Part shown: positions 16,924 through 25,046 of the stretch, piece after piece
How positions within the stretch are numbered: the stretch's first letter is position 1
Layout of the letters: the number at the start of each line of letters is the position of its first letter
NCBI RefSeq assembly: GCF_003316765.1
Contig: NZ_NIJF01000107.1
Span: 1-64,000, forward strand
Reading direction: 5' to 3'
DNA from: Bacillus sp. P14.5
GTDB taxonomy: Bacteria > Bacillota > Bacilli > Bacillales > Bacillaceae_B
DNA length: 64,000 nt
Translations under genes and position numbers: made by a program
The notes under the pieces: model-generated
Databases searched by the model: none
What the model was told of the DNA's origin: nothing
What the model saw: only the letters and a program-made list of their open reading frames with translations

Positions 16924-17394
16924 TTACATGTCATGATCCTTCTGGGCAAGCAGTTCATTCATACGGGTCTTTGCCAATTTGCCATCAAAGGTGCTGTAAA
17001 TACGATAGTAATCTTCATCCAAAATTCGATAATGGTTGCTGATGATATTTTGCTGAAGGATGTAGCCCCCGTCTTTATTGACTTCCTTCCACCATATTTT
17101 ACCTCCCAGGGTTTTTTCTTTTCGGTAATCAATATCTTCCCTGGCAACCACCTCGATGACTTCTAGAGGGTCACCTCCAAAAGAATTCATCAAAGTCTCA
17201 CTGCTCCGAAAAAGCGCACAAACCGCAACTATTGTGGTCCATCCGGCAACCAGCCTGCCTTTTTCGATTTGCACGAGGGTTTTCTTGGATACACCAATGA
17301 CAGATGCCATCCGATCCTGAGTATATCCGGCTTCTGCACGGATTACTTTTAATTTTTCAGAAACCAGCAGAATCAATTCTTCTTTTGTCATCAC
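16924..17394 (-). CDS. XRE-family transcriptional regulator
   Basis: This 156-residue protein has an N-terminal Cro/CI-type helix-turn-helix (about 12-60: AGYTQDRMASVIGVSKKTL, then IEKGR). The C-terminal part is rich in Trp and Tyr and of unknown function. The frame opens with GTG immediately followed by ATG; either can be the start and neither has a strong ribosome binding site. Its target is unknown. Confidence 0.8.
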   Translation of the reverse strand: MMTKEELILLVSEKLKVIRAEAGYTQDRMASVIGVSKKTLVQIEKGRLVAGWTTIVAVCALFRSSETLMNSFGGDPLEVIEVVAREDIDYRKEKTLGGKIWWKEVNKDGGYILQQNIISNHYRILDEDYYRIYSTFDGKLAKTRMNELLAQKDHDM

Positions 17395-17760
17395 ACACCC
17401 ACTTTCCAGCCATTCTTTAGTGTAATTTTACAACAATAAATCAGGCATGACCAATTCATTTTCATCAAATAGTAATCTGCTGAATTTTTCAGGCATTCCT
17501 TTAAATGAAATATGATCAACTTATATTAAGTAAGATGATTTATTTACTATTATCCATTTCAGGTTTCAAGTAATCTAGTAAATTGAGCCATGTATTTTAG
17601 ATTTCATAGATATTTCCAACGAATTTTCGTGTTTTTTCCATTTTCCTCTATAAAAAGTCCTTGATTAAAGATATATTAGAAGTAGAGGTTTTATAAAAGT
17701 ATTATATAAAAATAGGAAGTCATCCACTTACATTTTAATTTAAATATACTTTTGATGATT
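17395..17760. other. AT-rich intergenic region
   Basis: Divergent promoter space between the XRE regulator and the histidine kinase. I see no gene; promoter-like AT stretches near 17660-17715 cannot be assigned with confidence. Confidence 0.5.
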
Positions 17761-17772
17761 AGAGGTGAGAAA

Positions 17773-18885
17773 ATGTCTCCTGTAAAACAAGAAGTGATCA
17801 ATTTCTTCATTAACCATAAAGCAGAGATCCTGAAAGGGTGGACCGATCAGCTTTCTCCAACAGATACAAATTTTACAAAAGAGCAAATCATCGAACATGG
17901 TCTTCAAGTCTTTGAGAAATTCATTGCATGTTTCCATCTTCCTCAAACCGACCTGGATCCGTATATCCAAGAAGAAGCGTTTAGGATTGCCAAAAAGAGG
18001 TTCGAGGCTGAAAGCGGGATTGGGGAATTCGTTTATAATTTGAATCTCGGCAGGTCAGAAGTGCTTAAGCATCTTGGCGGCTTAAGCAGTGAATGGGCTG
18101 ATTTACAACGCATTGTCAATAGAATAAATTATTTCTTCGATAAATTTACATATTATACAGTTTCCCACTACTCCCATTTGAAGGATCAGATCATAAAGGA
18201 AAAAGAGCAGTATATTGATACTCACCATGAAGACAGACTATCACTGCTTGGCAAAATGACGTCCAGCTTTGTCCATGAATTCAGGAATCCTCTCACATCC
18301 ATTAATGGATTCATCCAGCTATTAAAGGCCGATCATCCTGATCTCTCTTATTTAGACATTATTTCGTCCGAATTAGATCAGCTAAACTTCAGAATCTCCC
18401 AATTTCTGCTGTTGTCCAAAAAAACGGCTGTCATGACCGAAAAAACCTCGTTCTCCCTAAATAGTTTAATAACGGAAGCTCTTGCTTTCTTGTATCCAAG
18501 GATTCTCGAAGTCAATGTCTCGGTCATCAAAAATCTAGAAGAAGATTTTGAATTGATGGGTTGGAAGGAGGAATTCCGGCAGGTTTTGATCAATATCATC
18601 TTCAATGCAATTGATGTATTAAGCACCAGGTCAGCCGATCCCCGGATTTGGATTGATACCAGTAAGCTGGACAGCAATTTCAGCCTCACAATCACTAACA
18701 ATGGCGAAAAAATACCTGATGAAATACTCTCCAGTATTTTTGAACCATTTGTCACCTCAAAGAAGGATGGAACTGGCCTTGGCCTCTTTATCTGCAATGA
18801 AATAGTTGAGAAGCATGACGGTAAATTGACTTGTCGCTCCACTGAGGAGTCTACCTCATTTATAATTACTTTGCCTGCAGAGTAG
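17773..18885 (+). CDS. Soluble orphan sensor histidine kinase
   Basis: A kinase of about 370 residues without membrane helices. Residues 1-140 form an alpha-helical sensor region. The H box is VHEFRNPLTSINGF, the N box NIIFNAIDVL and the G2 box GTGLGLFI. The H box and its surroundings resemble the sporulation kinases that feed Spo0F. No response regulator is adjacent, which supports an orphan role, but the partner is inference. The ATG at 17773 follows AGAGGTGAGAAA; an earlier in-frame ATG at 17752 lacks such a site. Confidence 0.82.
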   Translation: MSPVKQEVINFFINHKAEILKGWTDQLSPTDTNFTKEQIIEHGLQVFEKFIACFHLPQTDLDPYIQEEAFRIAKKRFEAESGIGEFVYNLNLGRSEVLKHLGGLSSEWADLQRIVNRINYFFDKFTYYTVSHYSHLKDQIIKEKEQYIDTHHEDRLSLLGKMTSSFVHEFRNPLTSINGFIQLLKADHPDLSYLDIISSELDQLNFRISQFLLLSKKTAVMTEKTSFSLNSLITEALAFLYPRILEVNVSVIKNLEEDFELMGWKEEFRQVLINIIFNAIDVLSTRSADPRIWIDTSKLDSNFSLTITNNGEKIPDEILSSIFEPFVTSKKDGTGLGLFICNEIVEKHDGKLTCRSTEESTSFIITLPAE

Positions 18886-18913
18886 AAGGGCCGGTCTTTT
18901 TGAAGAAGCTCCT

Positions 18914-19609
18914 TCAAAAGACAGCCCTGAACCTTTGACGTTGATAAATCTCAATGGTACCCATTTGGGAGCACCCATTCCTTATGAACACCTTTTTCAT
19001 CGGCAAATTGCCCGAATCTGTTACCCCTACATAAATTCTTGCTTTAAGGTCTTGTTTTAATGAGGTCAGAGCAAATCTATGGATAGCAGCAGCATGCCCA
19101 CCCCCTTGGAATTCAGGAGTAATTCCAAAAAAGAACAGCCTGCCTTCGTCTTCAGTTTGTGGTTCTATATGAGGAATGAAGACAGCCGCATCTCTTCCTC
19201 TTATTTTTACAAGGTAAATCCGGAACCTGCTTTGTGCCACTTCAGCAAAAAGTGATTCGATCATACTTACTGCTTCCTTTCTGCAGCCAACAATGGCCGA
19301 CAGACATCTTACTACGGACTCATCATCTTGTTCTTCGAGAAAGGTTAGGTATGGATCCGTCCATCCTCTGCTGATATTCTTCAGGTCCTTAGAGTAAACC
19401 ACCCTATCCTTTACTTTATTGAGCCCCAACTTATTGAATTCCTTGAGATAATGAAATCCTGATGGCACTGCCACCGTCACTTTTTTCTCCTCAGGTACCT
19501 TCACCAAGTACTCTTTCAATCTCTCTAATTCTTTTTCACCTGCATCATTAGCTTTGCCTTCCCATTCCAAAGTGCTGTACCCCTGGCCTTCAAGTAACTT
19601 CCAACTCAT
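18914..19609 (-). CDS. GNAT-family N-acetyltransferase
   Basis: A protein of about 231 residues with a C-terminal GNAT domain. The acetyl-CoA loop region FFFGITPEFQGGGHAAAIH is visible, though the canonical Q/R-x-x-G-x-G/A is altered to QGGGHAA. The N-terminal 100 residues are unassigned. The start is uncertain: I chose the ATG at 19609, while a GTG at 19654 would add 15 residues. It converges on the kinase gene, and a hairpin around 18886-18928 lies at the junction. Confidence 0.72.
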   Translation of the reverse strand: MSWKLLEGQGYSTLEWEGKANDAGEKELERLKEYLVKVPEEKKVTVAVPSGFHYLKEFNKLGLNKVKDRVVYSKDLKNISRGWTDPYLTFLEEQDDESVVRCLSAIVGCRKEAVSMIESLFAEVAQSRFRIYLVKIRGRDAAVFIPHIEPQTEDEGRLFFFGITPEFQGGGHAAAIHRFALTSLKQDLKARIYVGVTDSGNLPMKKVFIRNGCSQMGTIEIYQRQRFRAVF

Positions 19610-19755
19610 TTTAGCAACCCCGTTCCATTTTGATTCTCTTTTATGGTAAGGCACCCGGCAGGATATTCCAATAATTTTCTTTCTTTAAATGAGTATTTAT
19701 GGCTATAGAGGGTATTGACTATTAACTCAACTTAATGAGAAAGGACTTCATAAGA

Positions 19756-20187
19756 ATGACACAAAACGAAATATATTTCTTGTCCCCTAGTCACCAACGA
19801 AGTCTCATGGCAGAAGGCTGGGCTCAGATAATGAATGTTTCTGGCTGGAAGTTCGACAGCGGTGGATGGTCGGATACTGAAACAAGCCCTTTCAGCATCG
19901 AAGCAATGAAAGAGCTTTGTATTGATATATCCGAAAAACAAAAGAAAAGAGCAGATGCCAAAAAGTTGGAAGAAGCTTCTGTCATCATCGCTATCCATGA
20001 CTTTGAAGAGGATGTCGATTTTAAAATTCCTTATCATTGCCGGAATAAAGTAGTCCATTGGAATTTGCCCAATCCTCAAAAGAGAGCGAAGACACCTATA
20101 GAAGAATGGGTTTTTTATCAGGAATTATGTGATTCACTCGCTTTGAAAGTGAAGAGTCTGAAAGACGTATTAAATACAATGACATAA
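19756..20187 (+). CDS. ArsC/low-Mr phosphatase-like protein lacking the catalytic Cys
   Basis: This 143-residue protein aligns with thioredoxin-coupled arsenate reductase ArsC: IYFLSPSHQRSLMAEGWA stands where ArsC has IYFLCTGNSCRSQMAEGW. The P-loop nucleophile Cys10 is Ser, the loop is one residue shorter, and the relay cysteines of ArsC (about 82 and 89) are missing. It should therefore not be an arsenate reductase. The ATG at 19756 has GAAAGGA upstream; an earlier ATG at 19735 has no such site. It is followed by a terminator and looks monocistronic. Confidence 0.75.
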   Translation: MTQNEIYFLSPSHQRSLMAEGWAQIMNVSGWKFDSGGWSDTETSPFSIEAMKELCIDISEKQKKRADAKKLEEASVIIAIHDFEEDVDFKIPYHCRNKVVHWNLPNPQKRAKTPIEEWVFYQELCDSLALKVKSLKDVLNTMT

Positions 20188-20223
20188 AACCACCTTTGTC
20201 ATTATTGACCAGGTGGTTTTTCT
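20187..20223 (+). terminator. Terminator of the ArsC-like gene
   Basis: AAACCACCT pairs with AGGTGGTTT, followed by TTCTT. Confidence 0.85.
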
Positions 20224-20284
20224 TATGAAAATTCGCAAGGCACACACTTGTCAGCCATCAGCAGATGTCCTTTCAGTGATAGAA

Positions 20285-21313
20285 TCAAGTAAAGTACTCA
20301 AGCTTTGCATCCGGGAAGAATTTTTGCATATATCCATATAGGTTGTCCTTGATATCCTGTTCTTCGTCCTTCTGATAGATATACTTGCCAATCCCATACT
20401 TACCCCACTTGTATCTTCTTTGATTTTCATCCAACTCAAGCTTGGTCATCGGATAGTTCTTTTCAATGACGCGTTTGGCAGGCTTGGTGAAACGGTGCTG
20501 AATAAATTCAAAAGTCAAATCCTTCTTGGCATAATCGGGGAGTTCTGCGTCCAGACGCTCAAACATATGATGGTACCCCTCTTCCCAACCTTCGTGGAGA
20601 TAGATGGGAGCAACGATAAAACCCAGGGGATACCCTGCTCTCGCCACCTTTCCCGCGGCTTCGATCCTCTTCGCGAGCGGTGAGGTTCCTGGTTCAAAAT
20701 TCTTAATAACATAGTCAGCATTGATACTGAAGCGGAATCTTGTTTTTCCGTTATGTTTGGCATCCAGCAAGTGATCGACATGATGGAACTTTGTAACGAA
20801 CCTTAATTTTCCATACTCGGATTCCCCAAAATGTTCAATTGCCCTTTTTAAAGAGTGAGTCAGATGGTCGATTCCGACAATATCGGATGTACAGGCTGCC
20901 TCAAACCTTGTAAATTCGGGGGCTCTTTCTTTCATATAATTATCCGCCGCATCCAGAATCTCATCCACGTTAACATAGGTTCGAATGTACGGCTTACTCC
21001 CCATCGTAGTTTGCAGATAACAATAATGGCAATGCCCCATACACCCGGTTGCAAAAGGAATGGCATATTCCGCTGAAGGCTTGGATGTGTCAAATTTCAG
21101 GGTCTTCCGTACACCCACGACCAAGGTCGATTTTGCCACACGATATTTCTGGAAGTGATTATCTCCAGGAAGATTCCGGACCTGGTTATGTGAAGTCGTT
21201 TCGCGGATTTCAATATCCAGCTTCTCGAATTTCTCTTTCAACTGTTTTCCAAGAGGATATTCGAGAGCTCCCGGCTCAATATATACTAATTGAGGCATGA
21301 ATGGTTTGATCAT
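20285..21313 (-). CDS. splB: Spore photoproduct lyase
   Basis: This 342-residue radical SAM enzyme reverts the spore photoproduct (thymine dimer) to two thymines during germination. The iron-sulphur ligands CMGHCHYC give Cys91, Cys95 and Cys98, and the H-atom donor Cys141 in AACTSDIVG is at the position known from B. subtilis. Length is identical to the family. It follows splA with a gap of 11 nt on the minus strand, as in B. subtilis. Such operons are expressed in the forespore under SigG. Confidence 0.95.
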   Translation of the reverse strand: MIKPFMPQLVYIEPGALEYPLGKQLKEKFEKLDIEIRETTSHNQVRNLPGDNHFQKYRVAKSTLVVGVRKTLKFDTSKPSAEYAIPFATGCMGHCHYCYLQTTMGSKPYIRTYVNVDEILDAADNYMKERAPEFTRFEAACTSDIVGIDHLTHSLKRAIEHFGESEYGKLRFVTKFHHVDHLLDAKHNGKTRFRFSINADYVIKNFEPGTSPLAKRIEAAGKVARAGYPLGFIVAPIYLHEGWEEGYHHMFERLDAELPDYAKKDLTFEFIQHRFTKPAKRVIEKNYPMTKLELDENQRRYKWGKYGIGKYIYQKDEEQDIKDNLYGYMQKFFPDAKLEYFT

Positions 21314-21324
21314 ATCATTCCCCC

Positions 21325-21570
21325 CTATATATCCCCGAAATAGCTATTATAGGCTTGTTCAGCTTGATCAGCCGTCTTATAAATAGCTATCTCGTCATTC
21401 AGCGGATAGTAGGTTTCATATAAAAATAAAGCAAGCTGAGCTGGATTTTCAGGATCATGGACTACCGCTGCTTCCTGAATGTTCGCAACGCTCTGAGTAT
21501 GTGGATTGCGATACATCACATAGACTACATCACCAGCTTGATAAGCAGACAACTCATTATTTAACTCCAT
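21325..21570 (-). CDS. splA: Transcriptional regulator SplA
   Basis: An 81-residue protein upstream of splB, matching the TRAP-like SplA family (about 79 residues) that negatively regulates the spl operon. AYQAGDVVYVMYRNPHTQSV and the acidic, aromatic C-terminus are typical. On the minus strand CATACTG lies about 35 bp upstream and resembles a SigG -10 element, but I cannot find a convincing -35. Confidence 0.88.
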   Translation of the reverse strand: MELNNELSAYQAGDVVYVMYRNPHTQSVANIQEAAVVHDPENPAQLALFLYETYYPLNDEIAIYKTADQAEQAYNSYFGDI

Positions 21571-21767
21571 ATAAAAAACATCCTTTCGAATAAACAGTAT
21601 GTACTCATTTTTCCTAAAGGGGCTGTTTTTTATAGGTGGGTTTTATTGGGTTAGGTTTTATATTCTTTTATAGTGCTCTCTTTGCTTCAGGCTGCGGCTG
21701 TTTCAAAGTACAATCTTTAGAAAAGGCCTCTCATTATAATGAGGGCGCTGAAAAATTCCAACAATAA

Positions 21768-21815
21768 ATAAAAAGGCAGAATCGTTCACCACAAAGAGCG
21801 ATTCTGCCTTTTTCT
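21768..21815. terminator. Strong bidirectional hairpin in a gene-free region
   Basis: AAAAGGCAGAATCG and CGATTCTGCCTTTT form a 14-bp perfect stem with A and T tracts on both sides. No gene ends close by, so it may be the remnant of a lost gene or part of the repeat cluster. Confidence 0.7.
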
Positions 21816-21837
21816 CTTCAACTTTAACGAAAAAGTG

Positions 21838-21985
21838 TGATTTCCGTTCCAGGCACGCGACTCCGCGTGGCGGGCGTTGAGCCTCCTCGGCTTCGCCTGC
21901 GGGGTCTCACCTGTCCCGCTAGTCCCGCAGGAGATCGCGTACCTTCCACTCCAATCAACGTTGGGAAGAAGTTTACTTTCCGCTG
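21838..21985. repeat. GC-rich dispersed Bacillaceae repeat
   Basis: A compact GC-rich block in AT-rich surroundings containing GGCGGGCGTTGAGCCTCCTC, GGGGTCTCACCTGTCCCGC and CCCGCAGGAGATCGCG. Arms such as GCGACTCC..GCGGG and CCCGCAGGAGATCGC are inversely related. From general knowledge, near-identical blocks are scattered in intergenic regions of many Bacillaceae; I know no assigned function. Confidence 0.75.
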
Positions 21986-22084
21986 TTGAAGACTTACTTT
22001 AAAATAGAACCATCAATTTAAGTGGATGGTTTCCCAATGATACAACAATAAATAAAGATTTTCAGTAAGTATGTCATGCTTTAG

Positions 22085-22263
22085 GATGCTATTTAATACT
22101 TATTCCAGAGAAAAACTACCTTAATTCTCCGGGATACCTTAGTTAACATGAAAAGAAAAGAGCTGACCCCTCCGATTAAAGTGAAAACCCTTAGTACCCG
22201 GGGAAAAATGCGGTTCTTGGGATTTTTCCGAAAGCAACAATGTATGCGAAAATGACCCTTTAA
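22085..22263 (-). mobile_element. MITE-like element, copy C (reverse)
   Basis: Read on the minus strand it contains TTTTCGCATACATTGTTGCT, then CCCCGGGTACTAAGG, then AGCTCTTTTCTTTTCATG, then GGAATAAGTATTAAATAGCA, in the same order as copies A and B. The outermost ends are eroded. Confidence 0.75.
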
Positions 22264-22324
22264 TCTTTGGATAATGCAATAGTTCACCGGAATTATCCTT
22301 GCAAGCAAGAAAAAAAGGTGTTCA

Positions 22325-22412
22325 CCACGTTTAGATCGGAAGTATTAGTGTCGGGGAAAGATCAGGCGCTTGTGATTTTTCCGAAAGCAATATTTTATTC
22401 AAAAACTGTCTT
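22325..22412 (-). mobile_element. MITE-like element, partial copy D
   Basis: On the minus strand GACAGTTTTTGAATAAAATA, then TTGCTTTCGGAAAAATC and CCCCGACACTAATAC correspond to the first half of the family. The second half is missing. Confidence 0.6.
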
Positions 22413-22459
22413 AGAAAAAGAGGCAAAATAAAGAAAGCCTCCTCCTCTGAGAAAGCTTC

Positions 22460-23251
22460 CTATATAGAATAAAGTTTTTTTGCGTTATCCATAAGAATAG
22501 AATATACGTCTTCCACTGCTTCATGCTTGATCTCTGCAATGGCTTCAATTGTCCTGTGAATCATACGGGGATGCGTCATGTGTCCTCTGAAGGGGCCTTC
22601 AAATTTCCACGGACCATCCGTCTCTGCGAGCATAAGTTCAAGAGGATAAGATCGTACCATCCGAACAATTTCTTCTTCATATAGAAGATCGGGTGTCACC
22701 GAAAGATAATAGCCATTTTCCTTCATCCTCTTAAGCGTCTTGGCAGTTCCCTTGAACCAGTGAAAATGAGCCTTTTGGATGGACGATTGCTCAAGCAGCG
22801 GAATCACGCGGTCTCCATCATCATAAACAGCATGGAGGATGATTGGTTTTTCCAAAGCTCTCGCCTGGCTGATAAACACCTTCAGCAACTCCAAGTATGA
22901 CCCAAGCTCCATATTAGGGTGCTCCTGCCTTAGATAATAAGGAAGGCCGACTTCCCCTACAGCAATCATTGTATCTCTATGTTCCTGCATGAACTGAAGG
23001 ATACCCTGAAGCTCTTTATCTGAAGGAACCGGCTGTTCGGGATGATACCCAAAAGCAGGCTTGATTCTTTCATCTAGACGGGACAGCCGCAGATTTTCCT
23101 GACATGACTTCAGGTGGAAGGACACTGAAATGAGGGCTATTATGTTTTCAAGGTGGAGGTCAGATAAAACCGCCTCCTGCTGGAAGGGTTCATATAAATC
23201 TAAATGGATATGCGAATCAATGATCTGACTCCCTTTCATCCTCTTACTCAT
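22460..23251 (-). CDS. TatD-family metal-dependent hydrolase
   Basis: A protein of about 263 residues with the TatD metal-binding pattern: N-terminal DSHIHLD, a central GEVGLPYY, HAVYDDGD, HWFKGT and the C-terminal ETDGPWKFEG. TatD enzymes are divalent-metal nucleases or amidohydrolases. It is the last gene of a TPP-riboswitch operon, which hints at hydrolysis of a pyrimidine or thiazole precursor rather than DNA repair; this is inference. The start at 23251 overlaps the end of the ATPase gene by 8 nt; ATG 23239 is an alternative. Confidence 0.75.
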   Translation of the reverse strand: MSKRMKGSQIIDSHIHLDLYEPFQQEAVLSDLHLENIIALISVSFHLKSCQENLRLSRLDERIKPAFGYHPEQPVPSDKELQGILQFMQEHRDTMIAVGEVGLPYYLRQEHPNMELGSYLELLKVFISQARALEKPIILHAVYDDGDRVIPLLEQSSIQKAHFHWFKGTAKTLKRMKENGYYLSVTPDLLYEEEIVRMVRSYPLELMLAETDGPWKFEGPFRGHMTHPRMIHRTIEAIAEIKHEAVEDVYSILMDNAKKLYSI

Positions 23252-23981
23252 GAACCGCCAGCTCTTTATAAATCGTCTTCTTACATTGAAGGAATTCCTC
23301 ACTGAGCACAAGACTTTCATCACGGGGCCTTGCAAAAGGAACCTGGAATTCTTTCTTTATGGAAGCTGGCCTTTGAGAAAGGACAATCAGTCTATCCGAA
23401 AGGAACAGTGCCTCTTCAATGTTATGAGTTACGAAAATGATGCTTTTCTTATTTTCCTCCCAGATGGATAAAAGCCACTTTTGCATATCCAGACGAGTAA
23501 ATTCATCCAGTGCTGAAAATGGTTCATCAAGGCATATGATAGGCTGGGGACTGAGCAATGCACGTATGAATGCAACCCTTTGTTTCATTCCGCCGGATAA
23601 CTCATGCGGATATGCTTTTTCATATCCAGCCAGGCCAGCCCTCTCTATCATTCTGAGGGCACCTTCCCTGTCCTTTTCACCGGACAATTCCTGACCGAGC
23701 AGCACGTTATCCACCACGTTTCGCCACGGTAAGAGGGCGGGCGCTTGCGGCATATAGCTTATAAAGCCTCTACGGCCATTAATATTCTCCCCATCAATTT
23801 TGATGCTTCCCTTTTCAGGCGAGTACAAGCCGCCTATCAAATGAAACAAGGTACTCTTTCCACTGCCGGAAGGACCAAGTACGGATAAAAATTCCCCCTC
23901 TCCAACTGAAAGGGAGAGATTATCCAGGATGAGCTGGTTATCAAAGGATTTATCCAAATTATCGATTTTCAACTTTTCCAC
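23244..23981 (-). CDS. thiZ: Thiamine-precursor ABC transporter, ATPase (ThiZ-like)
   Basis: This 245-residue ATPase of the nitrate/taurine/pyrimidine importer group has Walker A GPSGSGKST (about 34-42), signature LSGGMKQR, Walker B IICLDEPFSALDE and the H loop VTHNIEEA. It overlaps the permease gene by 23 nt and lies in a riboswitch-controlled operon with a THI5-type binding protein. The substrate is therefore probably a thiamine pyrimidine precursor, as for ThiXYZ. Confidence 0.82.
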   Translation of the reverse strand: MEKLKIDNLDKSFDNQLILDNLSLSVGEGEFLSVLGPSGSGKSTLFHLIGGLYSPEKGSIKIDGENINGRRGFISYMPQAPALLPWRNVVDNVLLGQELSGEKDREGALRMIERAGLAGYEKAYPHELSGGMKQRVAFIRALLSPQPIICLDEPFSALDEFTRLDMQKWLLSIWEENKKSIIFVTHNIEEALFLSDRLIVLSQRPASIKKEFQVPFARPRDESLVLSEEFLQCKKTIYKELAVHE

Positions 23982-24747
23982 TCTTCTCTTCTCCTTTCGG
24001 CCGCCATTTGATCAGCCATTTTTCCAATGCAATGATGAGGGCAAAGAAGATCAGGCTTAAAAGCATAATTGCAAATATCGCAACAAATACTCTGTCCGTC
24101 CTGAAGGAAGATGAAGCAAGGGTCATGAAAACACCTACACCCTGTTTAGCTCCCAGCCATTCAGAAATGACTGCCCCCATCACACTGTAGGTTGCCGAGA
24201 TTTTCAACCCTGAAAAAATCGATGGAAGTGAATGCGGCCATTCAAGCTTCCGAAAAATCTGCATCTTGGTTGCGCCCGCCATCTGCATATAATGTTTCAG
24301 CTCATTGCCTGTCTGTCTGAACCCGTCCAATGCCGCTACTGCCACAGGAAAAAAACAGACAAGTGTGATGACAATCATCTTAGGCAGCAATCCAAAGCCG
24401 AACCATACGACCAGGAGCGGTGCAAGGACGATGATCGGGATATTCTGTGAAAGAATCAGCAGCGGATACACCGATTCCCTCAAGACCGGAATTAAGTGAA
24501 GACCCACAGCCACAAGCAAACCAATTCCACAACCTATTGAAAATCCCAGAAGCGTCAAGTAGACGGTAGATGTAAGATGTTCCTGGAAAGTCGGCCATAC
24601 AGCGATGGCTTCACTTCCTACACGGGTTGGAGAAGGAAGCAGCCATGCAGGGATATCAGCAATTCTGACAGTTACCTCCCATATAATGAACAAGAGGATG
24701 ATGGCCACGGCAGGCCGCCATCCCCTCTGAAGGAATTTATTCATCAT
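23959..24747 (-). CDS. thiX: Thiamine-precursor ABC transporter, permease (ThiX-like)
   Basis: A 262-residue permease with about six membrane helices. The cytoplasmic docking loop MQMAGATKMQIFRKLEWPHS, then LPSIFSGLK, is of the SsuC/TauC/ThiX type. It begins ATGATG and overlaps the stop of the preceding thiamine-binding gene by 4 nt. The assignment to thiamine precursor uptake comes from operon context and the upstream TPP riboswitch. Confidence 0.82.
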   Translation of the reverse strand: MMNKFLQRGWRPAVAIILLFIIWEVTVRIADIPAWLLPSPTRVGSEAIAVWPTFQEHLTSTVYLTLLGFSIGCGIGLLVAVGLHLIPVLRESVYPLLILSQNIPIIVLAPLLVVWFGFGLLPKMIVITLVCFFPVAVAALDGFRQTGNELKHYMQMAGATKMQIFRKLEWPHSLPSIFSGLKISATYSVMGAVISEWLGAKQGVGVFMTLASSSFRTDRVFVAIFAIMLLSLIFFALIIALEKWLIKWRPKGEEKSGKVENR

Positions 24748-25032
24748 CTATATTTCACCGTTAATTGATCCATGGAAATCCCGCTTGGCTGATAAAGGAT
24801 CTTCACTTGGGAGATGACATTCCTGCTGCCCATCTCGATCATTTTTTATTCATATTTTCAATCACCTTCATCAAATCAGCCAAGTTTCCCTCCATTGTTG
24901 TCTCCAAAGGATGCACTTCGTACTTCACTCCTGATTCTTCGATGACTGAAATGGCGGCATCCACATAGGGGATGACATCTTCCCCGTTTTTGTTTTAGGT
25001 ATTATTTGAATACTGACTAAACTATTTTCCAT
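24744..25032 (-). pseudogene. Thiamine-binding protein (COG0011/MTH1187 family), frameshifted
   Basis: Read on the minus strand from ATG 25032 (ribosome binding site AGAGGTG), the frame starts MENSLVSIQIIPKTKTG, then shifts. The next frame gives EDVIPYVDAAISVIEESG and VKYEVHPLETTMEGNL, through ADLMKVIENMNKK. It shifts again to MIEMGSRNVISQVKILYQ and ends with TVKYR at 24744. Each shift is repaired by one extra A in an A-run (CAAAAAC and ATAAAAAATG). The restored 96-residue protein fits the small thiamine-binding family. It is either a decayed gene or two homopolymer errors; coupling to the neighbours is intact. Confidence 0.75.
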
Positions 25033-25046
25033 ATCATGATCACCTC

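Noticed and set aside
22093..22308. 71-codon minus-strand frame
   Set aside because: It lies entirely in a reverse MITE-like element and has no initiation signals.
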